Numbered from the stretch's first letter, positions 12,601 to 23,900 are shown. The stretch is DNA of 64,000 nt from Apostichopus japonicus (GCF_037975245.1 NC_092569.1:14900501-14964500); one strand, 5' to 3'. Numbers and translations: made by a program. The notes: generated by a model from the letters alone, not told the origin.

Positions 12601-15600
12601 ATATACCTTACATTGACATTTGACCTTCATTCCTGCCAATGACTATCAAATCTACAAGTGTAAACCTTTTGAGCAGGTTGCTCATTCTTCATGAATGAAC
12701 AGTATTCCTAACATTGACATTAAGGTATGATAATTAATTCATAAGAATGAGCAACCTGCTCTGGCCTTCATTCTTGCCAATGACTATCAAATCTACAAGT
12801 ATAAATCTTCGATCAGGTTGCTCATTCTTCATGAATTAATAATATACCTTGCATTGATATTTGACCTTCATTCCAGCCAATGACTATCAAATCTACAAGT
12901 GTAATCATTTGAGCATGTTTTAGTTTTGCTGTTAAACAGCTCATACCGTACAAGACATTATTTAAATTACCCAATGAGAGGGAGAGTTCTGAATATGCTC
13001 AACTTGACCGTCTTGAACTAGTTTCTGATAGCGATCAAATCCAACAGTTTGCAGATCTGAGTGTTTTCAACAACTTTTCTTCAGTCAATGACTGAAGCTT
13101 GATTGAGTCACATGTAATATTATTCCTCCTTTCATTGGTTAAATTTTGTTATAAAATGAGCAGAACCTTCGCTTTCTGCCGCCTGCTAATTGGTAAAGCC
13201 TTACATTTTGAGTTTCTTCCCTGACTGAAATTAACGCAACTTAAAGCATATATGCAAAAAATCTTGATCAATGGCAACTTTTATTCCCACAGGCAATATA
13301 CGATTGTCTGCAACTTTCCATGTTACGAAAGTCCAGCTGAGTCGAGTCACATTCGATTGGGCAGTGTTTGGCCGGCTTAAACGGAACGAACGAACAGATT
13401 GGGGCAAACCTCTTCAGACTAAGAAAAGTCCTGTGTTGTTAAATATTACCCATACAAAACAATAATTTCCTGACACACCATTCCCTTTTTTGACCTCACC
13501 TGTCTTTGCAGCTGTTCCGGCACGCTAAGCATCAGATCTATGATTTGTTTCTTTATAAGTCCTCTATCTTCTTCACAAATTTTTGTAGGCTCTCCTTCAA
13601 TCTATGACAAGCAGAAAGGTTGAACTACATGAAATGAGAAATGTCATCAAAAATGATTCCCAGTCCTGACTTCGGTCAGCTTGCGGCTTTGATAAGCCAA
13701 TGATGGCTTCTCCGCGAGTTCCTGCTTGCAGGAGGATCTAAAATACATACAAACATACTTTAAATGAGTACTGGGTGACTTATCTAGTGGCACCCTAGGT
13801 ATATATATATATATACGGCCGTAACTGGAATCCTTTGAAAATGAACACTCACAATCCTCCAAGATCGCTTGACAAAGTTCTTGAAAGTGATGGCTGCAGC
13901 TTGCCTGACGGTCATGTCCATGGACTCCTGGCTCACTAACGTCAGCAGGAGAATGGAATAATTATTGTAGCCTTCAACACCTTCCAGAAACTTCTCCGCT
14001 GTTGGTTTAATCAAGAAACAAATATGAATTCCAAGAATCAATCAAATTGCTATAAATTTCATATAAATATATACATATTAATAGAGAAAACCAGAGAAAT
14101 AAGATATGACTCATAATTGAAAAATAAAGGAGTATATAATGTTTTAGAAAATATATTGGAATTTTCGGTCCCCCCGGGACCTTCGTCAGCAGTACTTGGC
14201 AATCGAATGGAAAGTACAAACTGTAACACAATGAAAGTATGACGGTGATGTGAGACTTAATATGAAAGATCCAATCGATTTCTTTACGTTTATGCTCAGT
14301 ATGACAGTAGCGGATTTGAAGTTTGAGGCAATTAAAATACATTTAGGTTTTTGAGAGAATGACATATATACATATATATATTTCTGGTATACAAAATGTC
14401 AGATGCTTAAAATTCTGTAAAAGTTACACAATACTGAACTACAATGAACAATGCAAGGACATACCTAATAGACTAGTATATTCGATCATAGCCAAAACCT
14501 AAATAAAAAAACATGCTTGCAATTCAAATAATGGGAAAAAATGAAAAGAAAAGAAAAATTGCTCTGAATTTTGCTAATATATCACTTCAAACAAACCTAG
14601 TGGTTAATGGATGACATTAGAGGAGAATTTTAGTCTTCATAAGTCATGAAAAAAGGAACAATTTGAGAGCTGGTAATATTTCTATGATCCCTGTTTCGGC
14701 TTTCAAGATATATCACATAAATTAAAATGTGCTTTGTCTCTGGAAATTGAATGCTTCTTTAAAGGCTCAATTGATGACACCGTCATCTCCTCAGCCCAGA
14801 CTTAAATGATAACGTTCACCCGTTTTTTTATTAGTTCCAATTTCTCAACAAAAAACACATTCTTCTGACTTCCTTGGATGACATTCTACACTAGTATGTG
14901 TCCACGATCATTTTGTAATGCACCGTGAACATGTTATGCGAGTCCATGACACTCTCTTATGTTTTCTCATTGAGTTTTGCATTGCATCTGAGGAAATGAC
15001 CTACTAGTCTCTGTGCTAGACTAAGTGATCCAGCCACTTTTATTGGTGAGCCTTAGATGTTTAAATGGTCGATTCTCGAGAAAATCAAAGTGGTGGATGA
15101 AATACAATCCCTGACTGGTAACAGTGTTTTCTAAGCAGTCTACAACAAATGAAAAATTAATTCTCTGTCTCAAGTCATCTTTTAAGTTGACCTGATACTA
15201 CTAAACTCTAAATTTAGTTACGGATATTAATATTATTGTAACACAAAGTTTCAACTGCATACTGTGTGGCCAAGGATCAAGTACAACTTTATTAGGGATG
15301 TGCACACGCTGCACTAAAAATTACCGCCCAGTACTGTCTTAAAAATCGTGAATCCCGCCCAGCACTGTTATCATCTAAAATGCTGACATTCCTAACATTA
15401 TATTCAACATCTAAATTGGGCCACTTGTGTATGTGCTTAAAAAGCTACACAAGTGCCAGCATTTGGTATCTGAGCACCTTCAAAAATCGAAAAATGTCAC
15501 CCCTCCCTTTAGACCCCTGCCCAGGACGGCGATCAGTATACCCGGCACTCAGGAAAACCTGGGCCCCTCCCTGCTTTATTATTAGCTACAACCATGAAAA

Positions 15601-15878
15601 CGGCAGGTCTTACGTTAATATTTTCCAACCCTTCAGGGGTAAAACAAGGTACTCTAGCTTGGAAAGTATATTTTTTTTAATATGACTAAAAAAGAGATGA
15701 CTTTTTGTTATTTGCTTTCTCATCCTGAAGTCATAAATATTTACCTGCTCGTCTCTCAATCTGGACCGGGTTTAAGGTCTGTTGGAGATATTGGACCATG
15801 GTGGTCATATTCTCCTCGGTGGCTTCCAGTCTGTTCATGATGAAGCAGATGCTCGACAAATATATGCTGAGGGATCGA
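639..15878 (-). CDS. CSE1L: Exportin-2 (CAS/CSE1L), 5' half, multi-exon, runs off the left edge
   Basis: Exports importin-alpha with RanGTP out of the nucleus; an importin-beta-family HEAT-repeat protein. Fourteen exons read leftwards with GT-AG borders and matching phases: 15878-15745 (ATG at 15838), 13998-13853, 13601-13500, 12152-12007, 10916-10826, 8909-8802, 7470-7378, 6309-6142, 5321-5192, 4651-4586, 2931-2822, 1974-1882, 1328-1244 and 834-639. The joined reading frame gives about 542 residues and follows the vertebrate protein from the N-terminus (EKFLEGVEG, ITFKNFVKRSWRI, IGREDFPYQWPDL, ILRTAHSLFKRYRHEF) through DLPEFFEDNMETWM, SQVCDNVALYAQKYDEEFQ, DIDTRRRAACDLVR and ETPVLKADAIKYIM. 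The remaining C-terminal HEAT repeats (about 430 residues) must lie left of base 1. The chosen ATG puts Met 14 residues before the conserved VQYL, close to the human spacing. The last donor (near 638) is uncertain because two further copies follow it. Identification is by remembered family sequence, not by search. Confidence 0.96.
2046..2395. repeat. AT-rich minisatellite, unit about 26 bp
   Basis: About a dozen degenerate copies of CTTAATACCATGTATATTGT with a TTCATAC/TTTATAC spacer, in the CSE1L intron between exons 1882-1974 and 2822-2931. Confidence 0.85.
2979..3113. repeat. Short AT-rich tandem repeat
   Basis: Five copies of a unit containing TAGGTAATTGGTAAATAGTT, 20-30 bp apart, in the large CSE1L intron 2932-4585. 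Confidence 0.75.
3298..3862. repeat. 111-bp minisatellite, about five copies
   Basis: GTAGGTAAACCATGCATAT starts at 3301, 3412, 3523, 3634 and 3745, an exact 111-bp period. Because 111 is 37 codons, long spurious minus-strand reading frames (172 and 189 codons) run through the array; they are not genes. The central copies look nearly identical. Confidence 0.92.
3863..4305. repeat. Degenerate continuation of the CATGCATA/AACAAAGTAA repeat
   Basis: Irregular copies of ACCATAGTATAACAAAGTAA and CATGCATAT-type blocks continue beyond the regular array, with no constant period visible. No gene is seen here. Confidence 0.65.
4310..4552. repeat. 47-bp minisatellite, about five copies
   Basis: The unit starts GATAAGTATACTGTAGTATA, then AGTAAGTATATAATTAG and TAGTAGCTAT. 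The copies are almost exact; the fourth carries an extra TAGTAGC. It ends just upstream (in the minus direction) of CSE1L exon 4586-4651. Confidence 0.88.
4780..4866 (+). mobile_element. LINE 3'-end remnant with TTACA tail
   Basis: The sequence reads TTGTAAAGCGCAC..TAGTGCGCTATATAAG and then TTTACATTACATTACATTT. This is the usual form of a CR1/L2-like non-LTR element 3' end with a short tandem tail. No coding part remains. Family placement is inference. Confidence 0.5.
5605..5945 (+). pseudogene. Dead non-LTR retrotransposon (LINE) ORF2 3' fragment
   Basis: A plus-strand frame reads ELYNEINQTPW, AHRRLRFFGHVARLQEDAP and KPVGRP, the familiar C-terminal tail of the endonuclease/reverse-transcriptase polyprotein of jockey-like LINEs. 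It stops at TAA near 5830. Sequence coding NNCKEAINLAQDRDTCRRLI continues in another frame to a stop near 5934, so a frameshift separates the two parts. No catalytic RT domain is present. It sits antisense in the CSE1L intron between exons 5192-5321 and 6142-6309. Confidence 0.75.
7030..7190 (-). mobile_element. Dispersed hairpin-bearing repeat, copy 1
   Basis: Contains GATCCTAGCAGGATC inside a larger hairpin, then GGCTGAATAACAAGTAACAG, AATACAGACAGGTTAATGA and GAACACAAAGAGAT. The same block recurs at 27,510-27,680. Sequence of this kind often marks retroelement termini in marine invertebrates, and Penelope-like is my guess. No reverse transcriptase is seen nearby. Confidence 0.6.
7633..7762. 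repeat. G-rich minisatellite
   Basis: Five imperfect copies of GGGAACATACTGTGGGAG with a GGGATGGGTGAG-type spacer (27-36 bp apart), in the CSE1L intron 7471-8801. The remainder of that intron (about 7,840-8,780) shows no gene that I can recognise. Confidence 0.85.
9463..9628. repeat. 166-bp palindrome with perfect 47-bp arms
   Basis: Bases 9463-9509 are the exact reverse complement of 9582-9628 (47 of 47). The central 72 bases continue as an imperfect hairpin (ATGCACGAGGGC against GCCCGAGTGCAT). A related sequence, CGTGCGTTACTCACA, recurs near 10,661. Probably the terminal structure of a mobile element, in the CSE1L intron 8910-10825. Confidence 0.9.
10238..10575 (-). pseudogene. Broken short reading frame between the palindrome and its partial copy
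   Basis: A minus-strand ATG at 10,575 opens a frame (MANITFDLNFDLRTLDEVDT) that leaves coding-like sequence near 10,445. The adjacent frame then continues (MQDAIRGKGRENMD .. SKLFSKCSFQNPVNVYF) to a stop at 10,238. Together this looks like one protein of about 110 residues with a frameshift, or the two ends of an internally deleted one. The C-terminal Ser/Cys/Asn-rich strand reminds me of tails on Crypton-derived (KIAA1958-like) proteins, but this is a weak memory. It most likely belongs to the mobile element bounded by the palindrome. Confidence 0.35.
10655..10702. repeat. Partial copy of the 9.46-kb palindrome arm
   Basis: CGTGCGTTACTCACAGGATT shares 14 consecutive bases with the left arm at 9,483 and is followed by AACCACGGTCAGCTGACC. 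It may be the other end of the element that starts at 9,463, giving about 1.2 kb in all. Confidence 0.5.
10917..12006. other. CSE1L intron without a recognisable gene
   Basis: Holds A/T-rich simple sequence (ATTTCATTTATTTATTTTTG near 11,186) that could be a LINE tail on the minus strand, plus a poly-C tract near 11,405. Scattered short frames have no features of a protein that I know. Confidence 0.4.
12571..12905. repeat. Tandem repeat of about 100-140 bp, three copies, one with an inverted insertion
   Basis: CAGGTTGCTCATTCTTCATG starts near 12,573, 12,674 and 12,814. Each copy continues with TTGACCTTCATTC or a close variant and GCCAATGACTATCAAATCTA. In the middle copy a reverse-complement stretch (AGAATGAGCAACCTG near 12,745) is inserted, so that part can fold back. 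In the CSE1L intron 12153-13499. Confidence 0.8.
13660..13765 (+). mobile_element. SINE family A, 3' fragment (copy 1)
   Basis: Contains GTCAGCTTGCGGCTTTGATA, GCCAATGATGGCTTC and TTCCTGCTTGCAGGAGGATC, then (CATA)n-like sequence. The same 3' part occurs in the longer copies at 28,106-28,350 and 47,755-47,992. The tRNA-like head is missing here. Confidence 0.7.
14158..14350 (-). mobile_element. Dispersed repeat with GGTCCC/GGGACC hairpin, possible retroelement terminus
   Basis: GAATTTTCGGTCCCCCCGGG followed by ACCTTCGTCAGCAG makes a six-pair GGTCCC/GGGACC hairpin flanked by GAAA and CTGACGA on the minus strand. The form is like termini of Penelope-like elements; the assignment is inference. 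In CSE1L intron 1. Confidence 0.4.
15295..15573. mobile_element. hAT-type MITE, copy 1 (279 bp)
   Basis: The ends are GGGATGTGCACACG and GGGCCCCTCCCTG, the same pair as in the 501-bp copy at 50,799-51,299. A perfect 8-bp target duplication CTTTATTA flanks it (15287-15294 and 15574-15581). The left terminus lacks the usual leading CA. The interior shares GCTACACAAGTGCCAGCATT and GGACGGCGATCAGTATACCC-type sequence with the other copy in the opposite orientation. Non-autonomous: no transposase frame. In CSE1L intron 1. Confidence 0.85.
15745..15878 (-). CDS. CSE1L: CSE1L first coding exon with short 5' UTR
   Basis: An acceptor after a long T-tract (AG at 15880-15879) opens this exon. Forty untranslated bases precede ATG at 15838, then 31 codons run to a GGTAAAT donor at 15744. 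The split codon G|CG (Ala) continues at 13998. The acceptor implies at least one non-coding exon further upstream, between here and the promoter near 17.7 kb. The frame stays open upstream of the ATG, but no other Met lies within the exon. Confidence 0.85.
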
Positions 15879-17560
15879 CTATAAAAAAAAAACAGTTGCA
15901 TATGATTACATACATACATACATACAAATGGTGAAAGAGGAGACATTTACACCCGGTCTATGATATATATTAATTTTACATATCTCGCAAGGCACAGAAC
16001 ACAGGCTTTATCACAGAATCAGTTTTATTTCCAATTTTCTGGATACTACTTACCTCAGTTTAAAGTACATATAATTTAAAACTAAGCTGTTCATTGTTAG
16101 GCATTCTAGAAACGGGGATTTGCCGAACGTAGTTTGTTTCATAATATCGACAGTTTTGTAAGGGAAATCTATTCAATATTATTTTTTTAGCAACATGCGT
16201 TTTGTCAGTAAGTACATTTCAGTTTTTTGTAAAGCATTGGTGAAATTTTCAGTTGCAAAAACTGATCGCCACAGTATTATAGGGCTGGCGACTAGCATTA
16301 ATTTTTCCAGAAATTCTCATCGCCAGCCGAGAATTGTGGTCGCCAATGCGACCATGGCGACTGTAATTAAAAAGGGTTGTGCACTATCACGATAGTTTTT
16401 GCTATTTTGCCATCACTTGGTCGTAGTTCTCCCGGTGTACTCCTCTGGGTAATGGATTACCCTGCCTTTGTTTTAGGATTTTGTGGAAAGCGAATCCATG
16501 ACCACGTCACTTATATTGTGAAAATATTTTGTGCTAGATACCTTTTAATTTTGAACTTCAGAAGATCTGTTGTGGATAGTCAATAAGCTGTCTAAATTGT
16601 GATTTGATTAGTTTATTGCTTAATTAATAACTATAATTAACATCCCCCTATCAGCCCACTACGATTTCACCAAAAGTCTCCCACAACATGCCAAGTGTTG
16701 TATTTAATGGAATATTGTGAAAGTTCTTAAAGAGAAATAAGTTAGGCCTATGAGTAATGGCTTCAAGTCACTCAAATAATGTGAATTGTAATGAGAATGC
16801 CAATTGCACCGAATCCTCACTTGACAGTTCAAAACTAAGTCTTCAAAGTATGTCGTCTGATTGGTTGATTAACTGACAGACGAACTGAGGGTACATAGCT
16901 AGTATTACCCTGATTGCTAGGTCTAGGCAAACAATCGCCACAATGTACGGTGGCAGTAATAACATTAAATGATTAAGGCAAATATAGCTAGGCTAATTGC
17001 ATTCTACAAGAATAAATAAACTTTCATTTAACAGTTAGGCTAGATCTAGCTTAGGGGAATTGCCTATGACCTATGTTAGTATAAGTTGGCTGTAATGAGC
17101 TATGTCTAAGCATGTTTATTACTTTTATGCGAACTAAAGGACTAAGTTAGGCTAGGCCGAAAGTTACACTTATGTTATGCTACGGCCGAAGTTACAGGCA
17201 GTGTATAATTAATAAGTTGCGGCACCATCATAATTTGTATGATTACTTAGCCTTTCGTGCTATTCGTGACCTTAACTCCGAACACAACGAAGGTTACTGC
17301 CAAACACGTTTAACATAAAGGGTATTTTACACTGTATTGGCGGCTCGTCTAACACAATCGCTCCAGAGAGTTGATAATGACTATTGCGGTGAAAATAGTA
17401 CAGCAGGACTGTTTTGCAGTATGTATTAGTATAACACTATATCCGAAACACTAAACTGAAGGCTCCCCGTGCCCCTAAATGTACTATTATACACACATGA
17501 TGTTTGAATTTCCGACTCCGCCAAAGTTTATAGACACAAATCAATTTACAAATAAAATGG
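15879..17560. other. Upstream region between CSE1L and NUP153, no coding exon seen
   Basis: No conserved protein segment is visible. A block at 16,250-16,365 repeats GGCGAC/TCGCCA-type words (CTGGCGACTAG, TCGCCAGCC, ATGGCGACTG) and may be a transposon remnant. At least one non-coding CSE1L exon should lie in this interval or just right of it. Confidence 0.5.
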
Positions 17561-17890
17561 AGCGACAGCTAATTGAGTTCTTTATCGCAATCAAGTCATT
17601 AGGTAAATATTTTATGGGAAGATAATATTTTCCAAAGTTTTGAAAAGTCTTTCTTCTTTAGGGTTTTTCCTTTGTAAATCACGTTTGAATGTTTCTCTGT
17701 TGTCACCAAACTCTGAGTTGAAAGGTTAGCGCATATTGACCAATCAGCGCCTTGCAAAAAAAGCCGCCATCTTGTGCATGTATAATATCGCAGTTTTAGA
17801 AATACCCGCTGATACCGCTAATTCCACGGAAAGTTCGTAGTTTTTCTGCGACTCTTTTCCGGGTGGTATTCACTAAACCTACTAACAGTC
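17560..17890. promoter_or_regulatory. Probable divergent promoter of CSE1L (-) and NUP153 (+)
   Basis: A CCAAT box (GACCAATCAG, CCAAT at 17740-17744) lies about 20 bp left of GCCGCCATCTT (17763-17773). Read on the minus strand this is AAGATGGCGGC, the YY1-type element that usually sits just downstream of start sites of housekeeping genes. No TATA box is seen. The NUP153 ATG follows at 17,891. On the minus side a possible first-exon donor is GTGACA after CAGAGTTTG (near 17,705). The motifs are seen; promoter activity and direction are inferred. Confidence 0.6.
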
Positions 17891-17965
17891 ATGGCAAGCT
17901 CTGGAGGAGGCAAATTAAAAAGCAAACGTACTCGTGGAGCTAAAAAACCGTATCAGCGACCTAAG
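17891..17965 (+). CDS. NUP153: NUP153 exon 1 (start codon exon)
   Basis: ATG at 17,891 begins MASSGGGKLKSKRTRGAKKP, which resembles the Gly-rich and basic N-terminus of vertebrate Nup153. The donor is AAG|GTAACT. It is followed by a 2.4-kb first intron (17966-20352) in which I see no other gene or clear repeat. Confidence 0.9.
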
Positions 17966-20900
17966 GTAACTAATAATGAATAACCACTGTCACTGTGTCA
18001 GACAGTAGCATGCTTCCGCGCAAGTCTAGCCTACACTTATATACATCGTATGTTAGGACACTAGAGCGCACTAGATACGTACAGTGCACGCACTAACGGT
18101 AGTATTATAATTACAAGCTCAAACCTAGTGCTCTAATACTAGTGGCCAAATACTAGTATTAGGATAGGGAGGTTATGACTAGCAGCTAAAACTAGCCTAG
18201 TGTGGCTATGAGGTGTTCCTCAATTGTGTCTTATTATTCCCCTGACGAATGTAGGCTTAGGCCCTAATTGCAGAATACCCTGCAACACAAAGCTCCACGC
18301 AGTAGCTGGCAACACAGACGCTCTCTAGGCCCTATGTAATAGCTTGAACTTTATTTTATGCCATTTGCCAAGCTATTGAACTTTCCTATGAAAAACTTCA
18401 GTTAAAAGTAGGTCTCATACTAGTAATAATTATGACAATGTAACGATACTGACGGTGTTTATGGTGTAGTAACAGCAGTACAATAGACATGTTGGCATTT
18501 CTCAGCTTATTGCTAGACTCCCTGTATGGACACCATAGCCAACCTCTTTTAAGGGTGGTGCTTCAAAGGTATTCTGCAATTACTCCTGAATGTATTTGTA
18601 TTATGCTAGGGTAATGTACTTGTTCTTGAACAAGTAACAGGGCAATCCTAGCTTACTTGAATGGCTTGGCTCCCTCTTGTATCTCTGACATGCTCCAGAC
18701 ATACTCTCTGGCACCACGTCTTCGCTGCAGTAACATACATTTATCCCAAAAGCAATTGCCGTGGCATGTTTGCATAGGCCCGAAGGGAATGTTTTCTTTC
18801 GCAGTCTGAGTTAACCTAGCCTAAATTTTAGGCTAGTTTCAGCCATTACTTTCTGTGTGTTTTCTTCATGGCAGAAACAGGACCTGACTTTTTAAATGTA
18901 ACCTTCTTTACAAGTTGTAAGTTTCTTTTCAACTGTAACTGGACTAGCCTAAAATGGTTTGACCCTTTCTTGGTAATCGGCTATTAATCAATTTGTTACT
19001 GAATGTTGGCCGAGGCTTCGTCTTTGTCAGTCTGTTAATCTTTAGTGTGGGTTGGTATTTGGTATGGTAAGCCATCATTAGTTTGAATTCCTAATGAAGG
19101 TATAAAGTTTTGGTACGTTCCAAACCTATCAAATTGATATTTTCCATCATAGAAAAGCTGCTTCCTGCCCACATTATTTCTATGGTTGAAGCTCCTTATA
19201 TTCATACTAACAGTAATATTAGCTAGTCAATAGTTTTGCCTATCATTTAGCCTAGGCCGTAGGCCTATCATTTGCCATGAGGTTGTGAACATTTATCTTT
19301 AATTACGCTTTTTGCTCTCTTGTTGGATTTTGACAGAAATTTGTGGAAATGTTATCAGCATAACTGTAATAAGTTACAAACAGTTGGTTTAAGGTAAACC
19401 GTACCTAGGCCTATTATATACATGAACTACAGAACCTAGCAGGTAAAATCATTTTCTGCTCTGTAATATTAGTAATAGAATTTCTGCAGTGAACTGCAGA
19501 CACTGGAATAAACTTCAGTGGAAACATTTACCTCATTTTAGGGAGTATAAAGATGTTGTTGACTTGTTGTTTTCCAATCCAGGCATTGTGACACTTGGAA
19601 ACAAAAAAGTATTTAAAATGTCGATTGTTGTCAAGTAAGGGAAGAGAAATGTTCAAGTAATTAAATAAAAGCAGAAATGAAATAAACATGTGTTGGGTGT
19701 ACCTCTTTCTTGCTGATATTATGGTCTCTTCCTATAACCTTCAAAGAAAATAGTCCAAGACAAGACAGTTTGATTCACTGCAGTGTTTTCTTTTTGCTGA
19801 CCTGTGAACAAAATACTTTGTACACACAGTCTGACTGTGTAGAATAGATATATAGTGAAAGTAACATATGTCACAGATTATTTGCCATAAACTTCTTGAA
19901 GGAAGAAGATCTAGTTTTTGTTCTTTGCTAAGCAATCCAATCAATTCAATTCAGATGATTTAAACCTAAATGTTGCTCTTTTGTTTCATGTTTGCAGATA
20001 TGATTATGCATAGTGAAGTTCAAAGCCATGGTCGCCAGAACATGTTCACCATACTTGAGTCATATATGTGTGATTGTATAAAATGCATATATGTTTAGTA
20101 ATCCTTTCCTATGCTAGTGTTACAGTTATATTACCTTTTGTGTAGAACTTTTTCTTGATAAATATAATGCAACAACTTCTCCCTTTGTGACTGTCAATTG
20201 TGTACTGTACCTGTCTAAACACTAGCTGGCTAATGGTACAGTATTGTGTTTGCTCATGTGTGGGGATGACTGTCAAGGGGTGGGTGGGGAGGTAAGTAGT
20301 AGGGTATAAAACCAGTTGCATTAATACGTCTTTTACTTCTCTCATGACACAGTCAATCCTGTCACACATGACAGATGCTGTCACAGGGGTGGTACCGACA
20401 TGGATGAAGAGTATGTTTACGAAAAACGAGGAGGAAAAAGATAGTGAGGTAGTATCAGAACCAGCGTCCCCAGATTTTGATCCTGACGCGCCTTCGACCT
20501 CTTACGGAACCGGCTACCCTCCTGTCCAGAGGACTCACGCTGTTGAGGTGAACGAGGAAGATGCAAGTCATAGATCACAACACAGGAAGAGGGAAGAGGA
20601 AGAAGAAGCTATCCAGATGGGAATTCCTCAAAGGAAGCACACTCCTTTACCTTTCATAGCTTACACTCAACCCATTCAGACTTCGACACCAGTTGACAAT
20701 GACTTCATACAACAACCGTTGAGGAACGTGCAGACTGAAGAAAGAGGTAACTTACAGAGTTTGTGGAGATTTTGTGCGGTAGCCTTAGATGTTTTCTCAG
20801 TGAAAGAGATAGCTCTATGTCAGTAAAGTGGAGGTTGGCTTGAAGTATTAAGTGCAAGTAGTTACATTGCAATGCTGCAAATTAGGATGAGGTGCAGTTA

Positions 20901-23900
20901 GGAATGATTAAGTACTGTGATGTCATAGAAATAAGCATGGCATCATAGCATGGTAATTCTTCACTAAAACACAACAGTCTTAATCAAAATAAGAATGAGC
21001 AGTTATGTCAAGTTAATAGTGTTCGACCGATAATCAGTTAGATAATGGACTTCATACAGGTTGTGCTGTCCTTTTTATTTGTCAAAAACTGTGTAGTGAG
21101 GTCAATCCAGTTCATAAAATATTTTCCAGTATTAAGGCTGAATCAATATCAAACATTAGAGATCATCACAGCAGACTATTGTGTGAAATTGCACAGTACA
21201 AATGATTGCCCTATGTGGGTGGGGGGGGGGTGGCTGCAGCATTGGCAGCCTGGATGCAGGATGCTGCAGCCCGCCTCCTAACACAACTAATGTTGTCTTT
21301 TGCAGATGATGAGACAGATTCTTCTGTGTCAACCAGTGGATGTTCCTCTCTACTGCCTCATGTGGACAGAGCAGATCATAAAGAGAAAATAGCCAAAAGT
21401 AATCTTGAACAACTTTCTGGTGAGTTTTATATCGTTTTCATCTTTAAGTGCAAATTAGTTACATGTTGATTTTGATAAATATTTTGATGCCATGACAACC
21501 TGCCATAACAATGTTGGTTATTAGCTTGGCCTTTTCAATTATTTCCTTTCAAAAAATGAACTGAAAATAATAAATTTGGAAAGATAACAGGAAGACAACA
21601 GGAAGATAACAAATGTGGGAGGGTTTCTCACCTTGATCGTAGTAATTTGATAGTTTGGAAAATTGGACAAGAAAACACAAACTTGTGCTTTAAAAGTTAG
21701 CCAAATATCACATGTTTCGGTTTCCATGTAATACTTTGCCCATATTTCATGGACTTTCATGGAGCAAATCTGTTAAATGGGAATATTTTCTGAAATTGTT
21801 TCTACATGATTCTTGTTTCCTCCAGAAAAAGTTGCTTACCTCTCATGCAGAAAATGTGGGAAACTTTAAGAAAGAATGTGATAAAACTACAATGGTAGTG
21901 CTAATAGCTCATTGCAGCAGTATAGGACTACCCACAGATCATGTTGAAGATGTTTAACGAAATAGGCAGCCACATATTTTCCAATAAAATGGATATTAGG
22001 TCATAACCCCCCTACATATTAGTGCTAAGTTCCCTGGATGTTATAGTGGCTAAGTATACGTATTTTGTGAAGCTTTCGCTTCCAGGAAGTAGTTTGTTAA
22101 AAATGTGTTCCTTTCCACAGAATGGGGCCAGTCATCCACCAGCACACCCAGCCGTATGAGCCTCTGGTCAGACACGAATACTTTGGCTTCTCAGTCTCAC
22201 AGAGGGTCACGCCAAGTAGAGTCTAAGCCTCAACCTGCAGCGAAGAGACCTCGTTTTAATGCCTCTTACTTTGGCACACCAAGACAGGTACATTTAAAAT
22301 GTTAAGTTCACAAGCCCTACATGATAAATAAAATAATTTATTCAGCTCGATCACTTTAGAGAATGATTTGAGGAACCAATAGCAAGAGGTTGTGTGATAA
22401 TATGACAGCCAGATTTGGCGTCATTCCAGGTGGACATTTAACCAGAACATATATAAGGGGCTAAACCAACAACATTCTCTGAAGAATGAAATGTGTTGTG
22501 TTCTTGCATAAATCATAGCTTTGTGAAGGAACCTGTCTCACTGCAGCGGCATACCTAGAATAGTTGGCAATCGAAGCGGGTCTGACCTTTGTTACCCCAT
22601 GCAGTGGATGCCATCCTGGGGGAGATGTGTAAGGGGAGGGGGTGTCCCAAAACTTTGTTTATGTAAGGTGGCTTAGATGCAAAATGGTGCCATCTATGGC
22701 AAAGCTTTGAACTGATTGTATGATCAATATGTGACATGGCACCCCCCCTGACGGGGTACCTGGGGTAGACTGTCACCCAATTGAGTATGTTACTGTCACT
22801 ATGTCATAACAAAACATTTCCAATTATGACCATGCAATGATGATTTATCACTTACTCAACATTAATGGTGAGAGGTTATTTCTATACATACAAAGTGTTC
22901 AAAGAGGTAATTGATGACAATGGTTTCTGGACTCTGATCAGACCAGATTTGTAGTTCAGACTTAGAATTTCACAATTTTAGCCACTAAGCTAAAAATTGC
23001 CAGTGCTTAAAACAAGTGCACTGGCTAAAATCCACTTCTCACTGGCATTTTTCTGAATTACAACACACTTCAGATACTGTGCAGGCTTCTGGGGGCAGCC
23101 AAACAATATTTGCTGCTAATAGGTAGAAATAGACTAATTCTGGGTATGGAAATCAGGCAGAATCATCTACTTACTACTGTTGAATCACTTAATAGTGCAT
23201 TTAAGTTCTTAATGTCTACTGGCTGAACATTACCAGTGGCATTATTATGCTACAAGTGAAGGAAATAATGACCTTGAAATTAGCAATTAATTAGCCCAAA
23301 TTTTGAAGGCTTCACTTATTAATCTACTTTGATACTCTTTGCTTTGTCTGAAGATCTTCTGTATTAGCTACCTTTCAAAACAAAGAGATTCAGTGTATGG
23401 GATCAATCACCATGGAAAGTAGCTCGTTTGAGATGCAAAGTCTAATCTATCATTCATCATATATTGCAATGCATTTTGTGAAGCTTCTATTTGATGGTTT
23501 TTTTCTTGTTCAGAATACAACTTTAACATCGGACGACAGACACCAGTCCTCTTTCTATATAGGGAGAACAACTTTTGGTGGAATGTCATCTTACAGATCA
23601 CCGGCAGCCAGGAAAAAGTATAACCCATCACCATACCAGGTAGGGTGTCAGTCTGTTCATCGGTGGACTTCTTAATTAGTCAATCTGTAATTGTTTTTCT
23701 TTGCTCAATAAGGTTATAGATTTTGTGGAAATTTCAACAAGAAAAAAAGAAAAAAAATTAGAACTTGATTTCCTGGCCAGCAAAAAAAGATTCCAGAAGG
23801 GACAATTAAAGATTTGACAGAGAACCACTTCACAGGATGTATGCAACCCTCATGAGAAAGTTTTGGGAGCCTGAAATTTGTTTGAAAAAGTTGATTTTGT

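Noticed and set aside
7030-14200. Hammerhead ribozyme in the hairpin repeats
   Set aside because: The 14,170 copy has CTGACGA and GAAA around a stem, but an extra A follows the first box and I could not find the third stem with a cleavage site. A covariance-model scan would decide.
16195-16586. Plus-strand frames between CSE1L and NUP153
   Set aside because: No similarity to known proteins and no consistent splice signals; they overlap a GGCGAC-word repeat.
20747-20826. Extension of NUP153 exon 2 to the in-frame stop
   Set aside because: The GTAACT donor at 20,747 and the phase match to 21,306 (conserved acidic/Ser segment) indicate that this part is intron.
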